Part shown: positions 22,186 to 34,332 of the stretch, piece after piece
Position numbering within the stretch: the first letter of the stretch is position 1
Layout of the letters: each line of letters starts with the position of its first letter
Assembly: GCF_010015445.1 (NCBI RefSeq)
Contig: NC_053112.1
Span: forward strand, 1,411,312-1,475,311
From: Perca fluviatilis
Taxonomy: Eukaryota; Chordata; Actinopteri; Perciformes; Percidae
Length of the DNA stretch: 64,000 nucleotides
Direction of reading: 5' to 3'
Notes under the pieces: generated by a model
What the model was told of the DNA's origin: nothing
The model's database searches: none
Seen by the model: the letters and a program-made list of their open reading frames with translations, nothing else
Translations under genes and position numbers: made by a program

Positions 22186-25100
22186 TTAGGGCCCGAGCGC
22201 CGACAGCGACAGCGGCGAAGGCCCTATTGAAACTGAAGGAATTAATCTTTCTTTCTATTCTTTCTTTCTTCCGTCAAATGAATTGGCTTTTTGAGGGCCT
22301 TAACATATTCAAAAACTCACCAAATTTGGCGGTCGCATCAAGTCTGGTGAAAATTTATGTATTTTAAGGGTTTCGGGAATAGGCGCACAAAAATGGCTCG
22401 CTAGCGCCCCCTAGAATGTTAAGAAAATTGAGCCCCTGCAGTGCGTTTAACGTAGACTCACGAAACTTGGTACACATATGTAACATGTCGAGATGTACAG
22501 AAAACTTCATTAGAGCCATACCCTAAACCCAACAGGAAGTCCGCCATTTTGATTTCAAAGTTCGGAATTAGTGCGATTTTAGCCATTTCCACATGTCGTA
22601 CTTTAACGAACTCCTCCTAGAGATTTCATCCGATCAATTTCAAACTCTGTCTGTGCCATCTTAAGATGTTAAAGATGAAAAGTTGTTAAAAGAAAAACTT
22701 TTCGTCATAGGGCGGTCGCGGGCGGGCGGCCATTTTGCGTGCACAGCCAGTTTGTAGCTGCAAGTGAAGGGTGTACGTTGTCCGACACCTCGAAACTTTC
22801 AGGATTCATAAGAGTCCAACCCTGAGGACAAATAAAGGCCGATTTACTTAAAGTCATAGCGCCCCAGTGGCAACAGGAAGTAGGCCTAAAAGTCAAGGTG
22901 TCTACTTTAACGAACTCCTCCTACAGATTTCATCCGATGTACTTCAAACTTGGTCCGTACCATCCCAACACCTTAACGATGAAAAGTTATTAAAGAAAAC
23001 TTTCGTCAGACGGTGGGTGTGGCGTGGCGGCCATTTTGAGTGTTTAGCGATGAACAAAGAAGTTGCTGTAACTTGAGTGTACGTTGTCGTATCTGCCCGA
23101 AATTTCTCACGATGGACAAGGGTCCAGGCCTGAGGACAACTACAGGCCAAAATTGATTTTTGGTCATAGCGCCCCCCGCTGGCAACAGCAAATCTGCCTT
23201 ATATGACAAAAATCATCCGATTTACATGAAACTTATAATATGTGGTCTACATGTGATACTGAGCCAGCCCCTATAATATGACCACGCCCACTTACTCAGG
23301 CCACGCCCCCTTTCATAACATTTGAACCGTTTAAGGTAGTCTTGTGTGAGGTGTCATTGAACTCAGCAGACTTCATTTTTAATTGGTGATGGTTTGACCC
23401 GCCCCCTATGCTTAAGCCCCGCCCCCTTTCATACAATTTGAACCATTTAAGGTATACCCTTGTGTGAGGTATCAATGAACTCAGCAGAGACTTCCTTCTT
23501 CATTGGTGATGGTTGGACCCGCCCCCTATGCGTTAGCCACGCCCCCTTTCACAGCTAATGAACCGTATGACATAGAGTCTTGTGTGAGCTATCGTTGAAC
23601 TCGGCGGGGAGTTCCCTTTTCAGTGGTGACGGTTTGCGGAGTCTGAGTTCCGTGCAAATGCACGGTCGCAAGGAGCGGCGTCCGCCGGTAACCCCGACGC
23701 ACGCAGAGGCGCGAGGGCCCGTCCATCGCTGCTCGCAGCTTTAATTGTTTCTTTCTTTCTATTATTATTATTTTCCCGTCAAATGAATTGCCTTTTTGAG
23801 GGGCTTAGTATATTCAAAAACTCACCAAATTTGGCGGTCGCATCAAGTCTGGTGAAAATTTACGTACTTTAAGGGTTTCGGGAATAGGCGCACAAAAATG
23901 GCTCGCTAGCGCCCCCTACAAAGTTAAGAAAATTGAGCCCCTACAGTGCATTTAACGTAGACTCATGAAACTTGGTACATATATGTACCATGTCAAGATG
24001 TACAGAAAACTTCATTAGAGCCATACCCTAAACCCAACAGGAAGTCCGCCATTTTGAATTAAATGTTCGAAATTAGTGTGATTTTGGCCATTTCCACATG
24101 TCGTACTTTAACGAACTCCTCCTAGAGATTTCATCCGATCAACTTCAAACTCGGTCTGTGCCATCTTAACACGTTAGAGATGAAAAGTTGTTAAAAGAAA
24201 AACTTTTCGTCATAGGGCGTGGCCGTGGCAGGGCGGCCATTTTGTGTGTTTCGCCGCCGAAACAGGAAGTGGGTGTAACTCGAGTGTACGTTGTCCGATT
24301 ACCTCAAAACTTTTCAGGATTCATAAGAGTCCAACCCTGAGGACAAATAAAGGCCGATATTTACTTAAAGTCATAGCGCCCCCTAGTGGCAACAGGAAGT
24401 AGGCCTAAAAGTCAAGGTGCTATACTTTAATGAACTCCTCCTAGAGATTTCATCCGATGGACTTCAAACTTGGTCTGTAACATCCCAACACCTTAACGAT
24501 GAAAAGTTATTAAAAGAAAAACTTTTCGTCAGACGGTGTGGGCGTGGCGTGGCGGCCATTTTGAGTGTTTAGCCATGAACAAAGAAGTTGTTGTAACTTG
24601 AGTGTACGTTGTCGTATCTGCCCGAAATTTCTCACAATTGACAAGGGTCCAAGCCTGAGGACACCTACAGGCCAAAATTGACTTTTGGTCATAGCGCCCC
24701 CTGCTAGCAACAGGAAATCTGCCTTATATGACAAACCTCATCCGCTTTGCATGAAACTCAGAATGTGTGGTCTACGTGTGATACTGAGCCGCCCCCTATA
24801 ATATGGCCACGCCCACTTACTCAGGCCCTTTCATAACATTTGAACTGTTGAAGGTAGAGTCTTATGTGAGGTGTCATTGAACTCAGCAGAGAGTTCCTTC
24901 TTTATTGGTGGTGGTTTGGCCCGCCCCCTATGCATAAGCCACGCCCCCTTTCATAACATTTGAACCGTTTAAGGTATACCCTTGTGTGAGGTATCATTGA
25001 ACTCAGCAGAGACTTCCTTCTTCATTGGTGATGGTATGGCCCGCCCCCTATGTTCAAGCCACACCCCCTTTTATTACTAATGGCCCGATTGATGTAAACA

Positions 25101-25489
25101 CTTGTGTGAGGTATCACTGAACTCAGCAGAGACTTCCTTCTTCATTGGTGATGGTTTGGCCCGCCCCCTATGTTTAAGCCACGCCCCCTTTCATACATGC
25201 TGACACATTTAAGGTAGAGTCTTGTGTGAGGTATCATTCATCTCAGCAGAGGCTTCATTTTTAATTGGTGATGGTTGGACCCGCCCCCTATGCTTTAGCC
25301 ACGCCCCCTTTCACAGCTAATGAACTGTATGACGTAGAGTCTTGTGTGAGGTATTGTTGAACTCGGCGGGGAGTTCCCTTTTCATTGGTGACGGTTTGCG
25401 GCGTCTGAGTGCAAGGAGCGGCGTCCGCCAGTAACCCCGACGCGCGCAGAGGCGCGAGGGCCCGTCCATCGCTGCTCGCAGCTTTAATT
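22186..25489. repeat. Two tandem copies of a ~1.6 kb teleost repeat
   Basis: Unit A (about 22186-23748) begins gggcccgagcgccgacagcg and ends ccatcgctgctcgcagcttt. Unit B (about 23749-25489) has the same order and the same end. Shared landmarks are cgtcaaatgaattg, ctcaccaaatttggcggtcg, gctcgctagcgccccct and aactcctcctagagatttca. Near its end each unit has a 117-120-bp minisatellite built on ccacgccccctttcat, with about three units in A and five in B. No open frame of note. It resembles a widespread teleost DNA-transposon-like repeat, class not assigned. Confidence 0.7.
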
Positions 25490-26034
25490 CTTATTGACGT
25501 TAAAAGTCTCCTTTAGCGTCTCATGTAAACGTGCTTGGTCGCCACTATTGCCAAGCGGGGGAGGACGCCTCACACGCCGGGAGACGTGAAGCGCGTCAAT
25601 AACGGAATCGCGGAGGTTGGGTTTAGGAGAAAAACAACGGGGAAAGGACGCCTCAAAACCCGGGAAACGTACGCCGGAGACGGGGAAACAGAAAGTCCGG
25701 TGTTTTACCCATCCACCACCCCAACCAACCTCCTTACGCAGCAATTTCCCCTTACATACCACTCGCTAAATCTCATCCAACTGCGGCTCTCCCCAGTACG
25801 TTACACAAATACGCAGAAGGGTGCTTTTTTCGTCGCATCAGACGCTGAAGGCCACTGACCAAACGTACTTATTTTACGAGTTCGGAATGAGAACGGGTTG
25901 TACAATTACATTAGACTCGAGCGCTTGCGGTTACATTCGGTCTCGATATACTATTTACACACTCATACTGACTGACACTAGACTCAGAGGACAGTCTAAC
26001 TACCATGTAGCAACATTCACTTCTAACATTTAAC
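25490..26034. other. Unassigned block inside the TTAA element
   Basis: A segment with gttaaaagtctcctt.agcgtc near its start recurs around 61297-61360. The words acccatccaccaccccaacc near 25707 recur near 58302. An open frame at 25535-25858 shows no domain, so coding is not supported. Confidence 0.4.
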
Positions 26035-26420
26035 TTAAAGTGATGGTTGGGAGTAATTTCACCCTAGGGTCCTTTGCACCATGACCTCGAGCCAAAAAAA
26101 AACCCTGAAGCTTTTTTCAGCTGGGTCTAACATTGGCATGATCAGCTGAATAGCTTAGCGCAGGCGCTAATGGATCCACGTTTGTATCTCGTAAATGACC
26201 CCACTAATAATGTCCGAAATGATACCAAACTTCTACACTAGTACAAATAGGTTATGCGCTCATAAAACGATGGATTGTAAAATTTGTAAGTACACCAGGA
26301 GTTTATGTAAATAATACTTGCCTGTTGGCTTCTGCTCTCTGATGATGCTGCTGCTGCTGCTACCGGGCAGTAAGAGTGCTTAGGGATGTCTACAAATTAC
26401 AACACCGAAAAGTAGCTCAT
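26035..26420. mobile_element. Single arm of the fold-back TTAA family
   Basis: It starts with TTAA (26035-26038) and AGTGATGG, and follows the left arm of the 3.1 kb element, with a deletion near 26140. It lacks the Tc1 insertion: actagtacaaataggttatg here is continuous where copy 1 interrupts the other arm. Homology fades after about 26415. Confidence 0.75.
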
Positions 26421-26755
26421 TTCCTGATTGATTCTACCACCACCACTCCAGTGGAGGCGCTAATGAGCTAGATTACTACACACACGTTATCAGTCTAGCA
26501 GAAGAAAACCAGCTACACACAACGGCACAAATGCATTAATGTGAGAACAGGAGTGAGTCGGTTCATTGACGTATGGCACTCGATTCTCCCGGTTCAGTGA
26601 CACGAATCGGGTTAATTAACCGGCTCTTTGCTCAGAGGAGTTCTCTCCAGTTCGTCAACACTAACACAGAAATGGCACATCCTAAGGAAAGCTCATTGTG
26701 GGACTGGCTCTAGTGGCTGTAATTCTGCACCAAGGCTGAATTTAGGGAAAGAGAC

Positions 26756-26940
26756 TTCAGACACAGTATTAGGGGACCACTAAGGTCTATATAAAAGAGA
26801 CTTCAGATACAGTATTAGGGGACCACTAAGGTCTATATAAAAGAGACTTCAGATACAGTATTAGGGGACCACTAAGGCCTATACAAAAGAGACTTCAGAT
26901 ACAGTATTAGGGGACCACTAAGGCCTATATAAAAGCATCC
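26756..26940. repeat. 46-47-bp minisatellite, about four units
   Basis: Units carry gagacttcagatacagta then ttaggggaccactaagg and ctatataaaa. It belongs to the interior of the AGGTCCC/TTAA element; the same unit repeats about six to seven times at 62730-63020. Confidence 0.85.
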
Positions 26941-26968
26941 AAAGAGCACCATGTCATGGGACCTTTAA

Positions 26969-27621
26969 AAGGCCAGAGGTCAGGAGATGCACCAGATTTA
27001 ATTGTCTTTTACATAACTATACTGTATTGATTCTGCCTATTCTGTGTAGCAACATATATGGATTAAATAATTCTAATATCTTATTTACATGCACTGTTGA
27101 TTTGTTCTGTCAAAAGATAGGACATAAATAATCTCAAAACTATAGAGTTTTAAGTAACTATGAAATAATTGTAAGTAGTTTTTTACTAAACCTGCAAAAG
27201 ATTTCTTATTAATCAACACATATGAGTTTATAAACTCAAAAGAAAGCAAATGCTACTGGCACTCAACATGTGGCACTGTAACCCGTAGAATTTATCTTAT
27301 ATATATATATATATCTTATAATATATTTCTTAAAATTTGTTTCACTGAAACCATTTAGAAATGTTTGGTAAGTCAGATTTGGCTTTTGGCCATGAGGAAA
27401 ATAAATCTGACTAGAACTATGCTGAACTACTACTGGTCAGTCTGAGGACAAACTTTATTGACATAGCCTTTTGTGCATCAGAGTGAGACAATTCATCACA
27501 TAAGTGAGGTTTGTCGTAATACTTATAAATGTTAACTATCATCACTATCTATATTTAAAAAAGAGCCATGAGAATAATTCATAATAGAGCTCAACAGTGT
27601 GGTTCTGGAAGTAAAAATCCC

Positions 27622-27656
<35 letters not shown>

Positions 27657-28154
27657 TAGATTATCAGAGATAATGTCTAAAGACAATCCGAGGTAGACCG
27701 AACCCGAGCTCTGAGGATGGGAAACAAATGTTTCTGCTCTGGTAGAAGACACAAATATGTATGAAATCAATTATTTATTTTAAATTTATTTTAATCATGA
27801 TCTTATGGAGACAACATTACCCACGATCCTAGGCGTAACAGCGACGTCTCCGATTGGTCCAACTCACGGTTACCGTGGAAATGTTTACAGAACCCGCGAA
27901 CAGCTAAAGCGAGCTGATACCACTGAAGTCTGTGATAGTTTCTGTATACAATCTTGTTCCTTTGACGTTTCTTCAGTTTAAAAAAAAAATGTGCCAAATG
28001 AAACGTTTTATTAAATGTCTGATAATCAGGATCACTTTGATCACATTGTGCTGTGTCGCTGTTTAACTGGACAGTAGAAAGGTTTCTTCATGCTGATTGG
28101 CTGATTCAAAATATCTATTTGATGCATGCAGATATTCTTCAGAATTTCTCTCTT
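26969..28154. other. Non-coding, with duplicated segment and (ATTG)n
   Basis: The segment 27245-27490 is the uninterrupted relative of pieces found at 15385-15552, 16634-16660 and about 19312. An (ATTG)n microsatellite occupies about 27624-27656. No exon was recognised. Confidence 0.5.
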
Positions 28155-28330
28155 CTCTAGCTCACCCAGTAAGAGCGTTCGCCCCATGTTGGCTGAGTCC
28201 TGCAGCGGCGCGGGGTTCAAATCCGGCCTGCTGCCCTTTGCTGCGTTTCATCCCCCATCTCTCTCCCCCTTTCATGTTTATCCACTTTCAAAATAAAGGG
28301 AAAAGCCCCAAAAATAATCTTTAAAAATAA
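28155..28330 (+). mobile_element. tRNA-derived SINE
   Basis: The head has RNA polymerase III box-A-like ctagctcacccagtaagagc and box-B-like ggggttcaaatcc with tRNA-like spacing. It is followed by a conserved-looking body (ctgccctttgctgcgtttca, ccccatctctctccccc) and an A-rich tail with aataaagggaaaag. It is a retroposed SINE, not a functional tRNA gene. Confidence 0.7.
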
Positions 28331-28937
28331 AAAGACATTGATCTGGCACTGAGAGGGCTCGGCCCTAAATAGCCGATAGTAAGAGGCTTCAAAACCCTTT
28401 CTAGATGGACTAGAGCCAGCCAAGGGTGGGAGGAAACTAAGTGGCTGCTGAGGGCCCCACTGCTGTCAGGGCCCCTATGCTGTCCATTCAGGAAGAGAAA
28501 ATGTGAAATAATAATTAGGGCTCAAGCACCGAGACGCAAGGACAATAAGGTACACAAGAATGTAGGTAGTTACTGAGGAACAAATGAGGAACTAAGCACT
28601 ATAGCTTTAAGTGTCATTTGGTAAATTATGACCCTTTTAATGCTAAGTTAGCATTGTTTGACATGTTTGTGTTTTTGACAACTTGGCATTAATATGTCAT
28701 GGCAGGCCTAATTATCAAACTTAGAGAAACAGTTTAGCTTTATGTGTTGACATCACATTAAACTGTAATGAAGTGGTCGTTTTTTACATTGGCTGTCATG
28801 AGACCATTGTAATCGTGTCATAAATATTTTTCCTTGACCAAGGTGATTAAGAGTTTTGGATAGATAACGTTACTTGTTGAACTAACTGGAGAGATTGACT
28901 TATTATAGACCTTTATATCAATATATATATCAATATA
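28331..28937. other. Non-coding stretch
   Basis: No gene, repeat with clear ends or RNA gene was recognised. Confidence 0.4.
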
Positions 28938-29175
28938 CACTACTGGTCAAAAGTTTTAGAACACCCCAATTTTTTCAGGTTTTTATTGAAATTCATGCAG
29001 TTCAATGTCTTATTGTACTCTGAAATGAAAGAATAGAACAAATGAACAATTTAAGTTAAAAAAGAAATCATGGAATCAATTTATAAACCAAAATGTATTC
29101 TAATTTTTGACTCATCAAAGTACCCCCCTTTGGCAGATATAACAGCTGAACACACTCATGGCATTCTTTCTACAA
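28938..29175. mobile_element. Truncated Tc1-like end
   Basis: It begins CACTACTGGTCAAAAGTTTT after TA and continues with the leading part typical of a teleost Tc1 subfamily (ttagaacaccccaatttttt, ggcagatataacagct). It breaks off about 110 bp before the ASC-like coding exon and has no opposite end, so only the left part is present. Confidence 0.65.
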
Positions 29176-29296
29176 TGGAAATCAAATATTGATTTTTAAT
29201 ATTGGACCTCACCAATGAGAACTTCTGCTCTGATTCATTTGTGTTTCAGTTTTCTTTCAGTTTGACAAAACTTTCTGATTTTAGCAGGAAGCCACG

Positions 29297-30666
29297 ATGA
29301 CGGCAGTGGACCTTTTCAACACTTTGGAGGATTTAAAAGAAGAGGAATTTAAGAAATTCAAATGGCATCTGCATCAAGACATCCTGGAAGGCTACCAAAG
29401 CATCAAAGTGGCCATGTTGGAGAACGCAGAAAGGCAGGACACGGTAGATGTGATGGTGAATACCTATCAACTTCAAGGAGCTCTGAAGGTGACCAAGAAG
29501 GTTTTAGAGCTGATCAACAGGAATGATCTGGTGCAGAGTCTGCCACACACCAGCTCAGGACCAGAAGGTCAGTCACCCTTTTTCATTTATATTTTCAGGA
29601 AGAAAGAGTGGGTGGACATGAGAAACCCAATACTTGTTTGGGAACAGATTGTTATTTGTGACCTGCTGATACAACTTGTGCACTCGGCAGCAACACATTC
29701 TCCAGCTGTAAACGACGCCATGAACGATGCATCATTTAAGATTGTAAACAGATAAAAAAATATTTTATAGATAAAAAAACATTTTAACATTTATTTCAGT
29801 GTAGTCTCTATTTGTTGTAACATTACTGTAGTGGAATTTCAAGCTCATGCTCTGTAAGTTGAGTTAGTGGTACCCAGGTCTCATTCAGGTCAGTGGCCAA
29901 TATAACCTCATAACTAGAGATGCACCGATTTCAACTTTCTAGGCCGATTCCGATTTCATATTTTCTAACCACTTTACAGCACATATTAATTTTCTATCTT
30001 TTCTTTAATAGAACATTTTACATTTTCATAGAACATAGAAACATTTTTGAACAGATAATGGATCACTATAAAATAGAACTATATAAATTACACCTGGTGT
30101 GGAAAATTCACACACATCTAAAGTGCAATGTTAGAACCATTTCCTTCTTTTTACATCCAATATCCACCTAAAATATATATATAATAAATAAAAAGAAATT
30201 AAATATAGCCTTGCAGTAGCCTATAAAGATATTTCTCAAAACACACACACAGGTCTGTTTGAACATCAACAGTAACGTTACCTGAAAACATAAACATCAT
30301 CGCTCATTTTACACACAGTTTAGCAACAAAACTAAATGCTGAGGGAAGATTACTACGTTTTTAATGTTGGTTTGGAGCAGTATGCATCCCCACTAACCTG
30401 GAAAGCGTTTTAAACAGTAACGTTAATACAGCGTGTCGGAGGAATCCAGCGTCTCTCTTTATTTTGTTGTTGTTGTTGCAGCGGGGGCGGCAGAGGTACC
30501 GCAGTGTTCGCTAACGTTAGCTTCTTGTCTCATCTGGGGTCTGATAAACAGTAAATTCATCAAAGTCAGTGTGCCCAACGCTATTTTCCGATAAACTGTA
30601 GCTGTCATATTTCACGGGATCGCATGAGTGTGGTTTTCATGTTCCAGTTGTTCAGCCTCAGAGGGG

Positions 30667-30711
<45 letters not shown>

Positions 30712-30715
30712 TGCA

Positions 30716-30748
<33 letters not shown>

Positions 30749-33700
30749 GACAGAGAGAGAGAGTGGCTGACTGTTCGCCTGAGATCAGTAGAGCAGACTA
30801 CTCTGCAGAGCCGCGTATAATTACGACTTCATGACATTTCAGAAACAGCTGATGGAGCGGAGGTGCACTGATGTTGCGCGATGTTAATCATGCGGCGCCC
30901 GAGTGCATTTGACCGGCATAAAATCGGCATATGTCAGACTGACCGGCATAAAATCGGCATATGTCAGACTGACCGGCAGGTCGCCGGTCATGGCCGGTCA
31001 CGTGCATCTCTACTCATAACCTTAATGTTAATGTTAAGTATTTCAACTCTGTGTCTCTAACATAACAGCTGTATGATAAGACTGCCAAGGTCACGGAGGA
31101 AGTCAACAGATTACACATTCTGCCTGTCTGTCAGTCATCCGTAATATCTTTCAGGTGTTTCTAAGGTTCAGCTAAACCTAATGCCTCCAGCATGAGTTTA
31201 AATAAACCTTCAGGAAGACAGGAACTTCAGAATGTTGGGATGGCACCTACACTGTACTGTGTAATCCTAAATTCTCCTCAATTGAGAATTTTATTAAATG
31301 CTTCTGTGTAAGTAATCAAAGTCTCCCCAAACCTCCTTCACCAATGGGAAAGGAGTTGTGTTGCTTTAACAGTTATGTTTGTATACATATAAATGTGTAT
31401 GAAATAAAATGTGTACAAACCAGGGGTTAAAATGGGTAGGAACGATCTGGAACGACATTCTAGCCCCTTGGATTATTGCCAGTTTCATACATTTCATACA
31501 GTTTCGTTTAAAATAACGGCAATTATCCATTCCAGCGCACCGCTGTGAGTCAATGAACAAGGAAAGTGTCTGTGGTGAGTTCACACTGTAATAAAAGCAG
31601 GACAGTCGCGTACTATCTGTTACTTAAACAGTTGCCGGTAGCCTACCGGTTACAAATAGGCTCGTTATCAACACGGTAATGTGCTGCAGGTCTGTTGTTT
31701 TTAGTTGAGGTAGAAAGAGAATATTCGGTTAAAACAGTTTGGTGATGCTGTTCTGCCCTTATTGTTCTCCGTGATCTCCATGAACTATGGACTGACTGCG
31801 TCGGACTCAGTTCAATATTTTGGCCTTTGCAATGTGGTAACTTAGGAGGCAATTTGGCCTTGTTTCCATCCATCCATCTTCATCTGCTTATCCGGGGTTG
31901 GGTCGCAGGGGCAGCAACTCCAGTAGGGGACCCCAAACTTCCCTTTCCCGAGCCACATTAACCAGCTCTGACTGGGGGATCCTGAGGCGTTCCCAGGCCA
32001 GGGTGGAGATATAATCCCTCCACCTAGTCCTGGGTCTTCCCCGTGGCCTCCTCCCAGGTGGACATGCCGGGAACACCTCCCTAGAGAGGCACCCAGGGGG
32101 CATCCTTATCTGATGCCCAAACCACCTCAACTTCGATGCAAAGAAGCAGCGGCTCTACTCAGAGCTCCTCACGGATGACTGTGCTTCTCACCCCATAGGT
32201 GAGGGTAGGAATGAAAAGTGACCTTTAAATCGAGAGCTCTGCCTTCTGGCTCGGCTCTCTTTTCGTCACAACGGTGCGATAAATTGAATGTAATACCGCA
32301 CATGCTGCGCTGATTCTCCGACCAATCTCCCGCTCCATTGTCCCCTCACTCGTGAACAAGACCCCAAGTTATTTGAACTTCACTTAGGGTAAGGACTCAT
32401 TCCCTACCCGGAGTAGGTACTCCATAAGTTTCCAGCTGAGAACCATGGCCCCAGATTTAGAGGTGCTGATCCTCATCCCAGCCGCTTCACACTCGGCTGC
32501 GAACCGATCCAGTGAGTGCTGAAGGTCACAGGCCGATGATGCCATCAGGACCACATCATCTGCAAAGAGCAGCAATGAGATCCCCAGCCCACCAAACTGC
32601 AACCCCTCCCCACCCCGACTACGGCTCGATATCCTGTCCATAAATATTACAAACAGGATTGGTGACAAAGCGCAGCCCTGGCAGAGGCCAACCCTCACCT
32701 GAAACGAGTCCGACTTACTGCCGAGAACCTGGACGCACCTCTCGCTTTGGTCATACAGAGATTGGATGGCCCTGAGAAGGGACAAGATCCTTGTGAGAGT
32801 GAAGAGCTGGTCCATTGTTCCATGACCAGGACGGAATCCGTATTGTTCCTCTTCAACCCAAAGTTCCTCCTTTCCAGCACCTTGGAGTAGACTTTACCAG
32901 GGAGGCTGAGAAGTGTAATATCCCTAGAATTGGCACACACCCTCTGGTCCCCCTTTTTGAACAGGGGAACCACCACCCCGGTCTGCCACTCCTTTGTCAC
33001 TATCCCAGACTTCCACACAATGTTGAATGTTCAATTTGGCCTTTTGTGCTCTGGTTAATTTGGCATGCAGTTATCACACCAGTCATTATTTATTTAGTTT
33101 TAATAAAATCTCAACTTCTGGCTGTTTTGGAAGAAGAAAATAACAAGAGTAACAGGCAAAGGTGTAGATTTGCACAAATGTTTTGTGGATATCTGTTTTT
33201 CATTTTGGATTTCTGAAATTAAAATGGTGACTAGTAACAACTGGATTATAGATATCTGAAATTGGAGTTCTTCCTAGTAAGAAATCTATTGCAGATTTCT
33301 AAATGTTATTCTGGATTTAGGTACTGCTTCCTGATTGCATCCTACACACTGCTTCCTTTAATTCCTCTGGCTGTTTCATAATAAAAGCTTTCCCCCAGAT
33401 AACCAGTGGGAGGCTTTTAATGTGAAGCAGCTGTCTTGTGACACAGAACTACCACTATATGGATCACAACACAAAGGAATGATTAGACAAATACAGTTTT
33501 ACCATTACATGGTACCTGATCAACTCGCCTCGCCTCTACTCACCTTTTTTGTGTCTTTAGAAAATGAAGTCTTCGCTCATCCAGGAATGCTGTGTGGACT
33601 AGCCAGACCTTCCTCCGCAGCGCTGTGGAGGAAGGTCTGGCAATGTGAGACTAAATTAATCTGAACTAACGCTATATCAACAGATTGATACAAGCCTAGG

Positions 33701-34117
33701 GGGCACCATCATAAAAAAAATGAAATATAAAATATAAATGTCTTTCTTTTGAATTCTCATTACTTCTTAAAGGATAACACAACCTAACAAAGTATTTTCC
33801 CTGGTTATCTTCCAGGTCCAACTGGCCCACGGAGGAATGACCCAGCAGAGGACAGTGAAAAAAGGCTGAAGGAAGTTCGGACAGAGTTTGTAAAGCGAGT
33901 GTCTAATCCTGTTCTGAACCAGCTTCTGGATAAACTCCTTGAGCGTGATGTTATAACTGATGAGGAAATGCAGTCAGTCAGAGCAAAAGTTGGATCAGAA
34001 AAAGCACGAGAGGTGATCGACACGGTGAGAGGAAAAGGAAGTGAAGCCAGCTTAGATCTGATCGCTGCTCTCTGTGAGGTGGATCCAGTCCTTTCCAGGA
34101 CACTGGGATTAATCTGA
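29297..34117 (+). CDS. pycard: ASC-like inflammasome adaptor (PYD-CARD)
   Basis: Two coding exons, 29297-29567 and 33816-34117, join to a 190-aa protein. Exon 1 encodes a pyrin domain (about residues 5-82: LFNTLEDLKEEEFKKFKWHL, ending VLELINRNDLVQSL). Exon 2 begins after a 15-20-residue linker and encodes a CARD (about 105-190: RLKEVRTEFVKRVSNPVL, then LLDKLLERDVITDEEM, ending RTLGLI). The junction is phase 1 with donor CAGAAG|GTCAGT and acceptor ttatcttccag, and 271+302 nt keep frame to TGA at 34115. PYD-CARD proteins of this size are ASC, which bridges pyrin-domain sensors to CARD caspases in cytosolic specks. A candidate acceptor (ttttag, to 29284) suggests an upstream leader exon. The intron holds a hAT and an antisense LINE. 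Exact paralogue is uncertain; fish often have several ASC-like genes. Confidence 0.88.
29907..31020. mobile_element. hAT element in ASC-like intron
   Basis: The ends are TAGAGATGCAC (29915) and its complement (to 31012), flanked by the identical 8-bp duplication CTCATAAC at 29907-29914 and 31013-31020. The interior has a (GA)n tract (about 30662-30764) and a duplicated 30-bp unit, gaccggcataaaatcggcat..., near 30912-30971. No transposase was found, so it is non-autonomous. Confidence 0.9.
31850..33043 (-). mobile_element. 5'-truncated non-LTR retrotransposon
   Basis: A minus-strand LINE lies between 12-bp direct repeats CAATTTGGCCTT (31850-31861 and 33032-33043). Broken frames, in order on minus, cover part of the reverse transcriptase (GVVVPLFKKGD near 32960, GLCQGCALSPILF and the catalytic FADDVVLMASS near 32550-32690) and the C-terminal tail (LRWFGH-type box then GRRPRGRPRTRWRDY near 32040). 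The 3' end carries GATG repeats, seen as ccatccatcc at 31866. Frameshifts make it inactive. It lies antisense in the ASC-like intron. Confidence 0.88.
33602..33641. repeat. 40-bp near-perfect palindrome
   Basis: GCCAGACCTTCCTCC at 33602-33616 is matched by its exact complement at 33627-33641. The centre CAGCGCTG is itself palindromic, so only one central pair mismatches. It probably derives from a transposon tip and lies 175 nt before the CARD exon. Confidence 0.8.
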
Positions 34118-34260
34118 AGCACACTTTGACAAAGTGTAATTAGGGATAACCACAGTTGGCAGTATGACTGGTAAACATGCAAATCCAGATATCTACAATT
34201 AAAATTATGACTTACAAAGCAATAGCAAAACATTTGTGGATATACATTTTGGATATCTGA

Positions 34261-34266
34261 AATAAA
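34261..34266 (+). terminator. Candidate poly(A) signal of ASC-like gene
   Basis: AATAAA lies 144 nt after the stop codon, just before the Tc1-derived MITE begins. It is the first canonical signal downstream. Confidence 0.5.
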
Positions 34267-34332
34267 AATTAAAGCTAAACTGCAAATTTAATGGGACAAT
34301 CAGGGCCTAGGAAATTTACAATATAATGTCAT

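Larger units (their letters stand above)
21916..26968. mobile_element. TTAA element with nested insertions, ~5 kb
   Basis: The ends are AGGTCCCATGGCATG (from 21920) and CATGTCATGGGACCT (to 26964), flanked by TTAA (21916-21919 and 26965-26968). A compact relative of about 526 bp is at 62516-63042. Both contain a 46-47-bp internal minisatellite with gagacttcagatacagta. Here the interior has grown by insertion of two large tandem repeat units (about 22186-25489), an unassigned block (25490-26034) and one arm of the fold-back family (26035-26420). No transposase is present. Confidence 0.75.

Noticed and set aside
25535..25858. 107-aa frame MVATIAKRGRTPHT
   Set aside because: It lies in repeat sequence inside the TTAA element, with no domain and an overlapping antisense frame of similar length.
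28155..28230. tRNA gene
   Set aside because: Box A and B are present, but there is no full cloverleaf, and the downstream body and A-rich tail are those of a SINE.
29297..29755. 152-aa single-exon reading of the PYD frame
   Set aside because: The frame beyond 29567 runs past a good donor into intron sequence with no domain. The two-exon PYD-CARD model fits phase and length.
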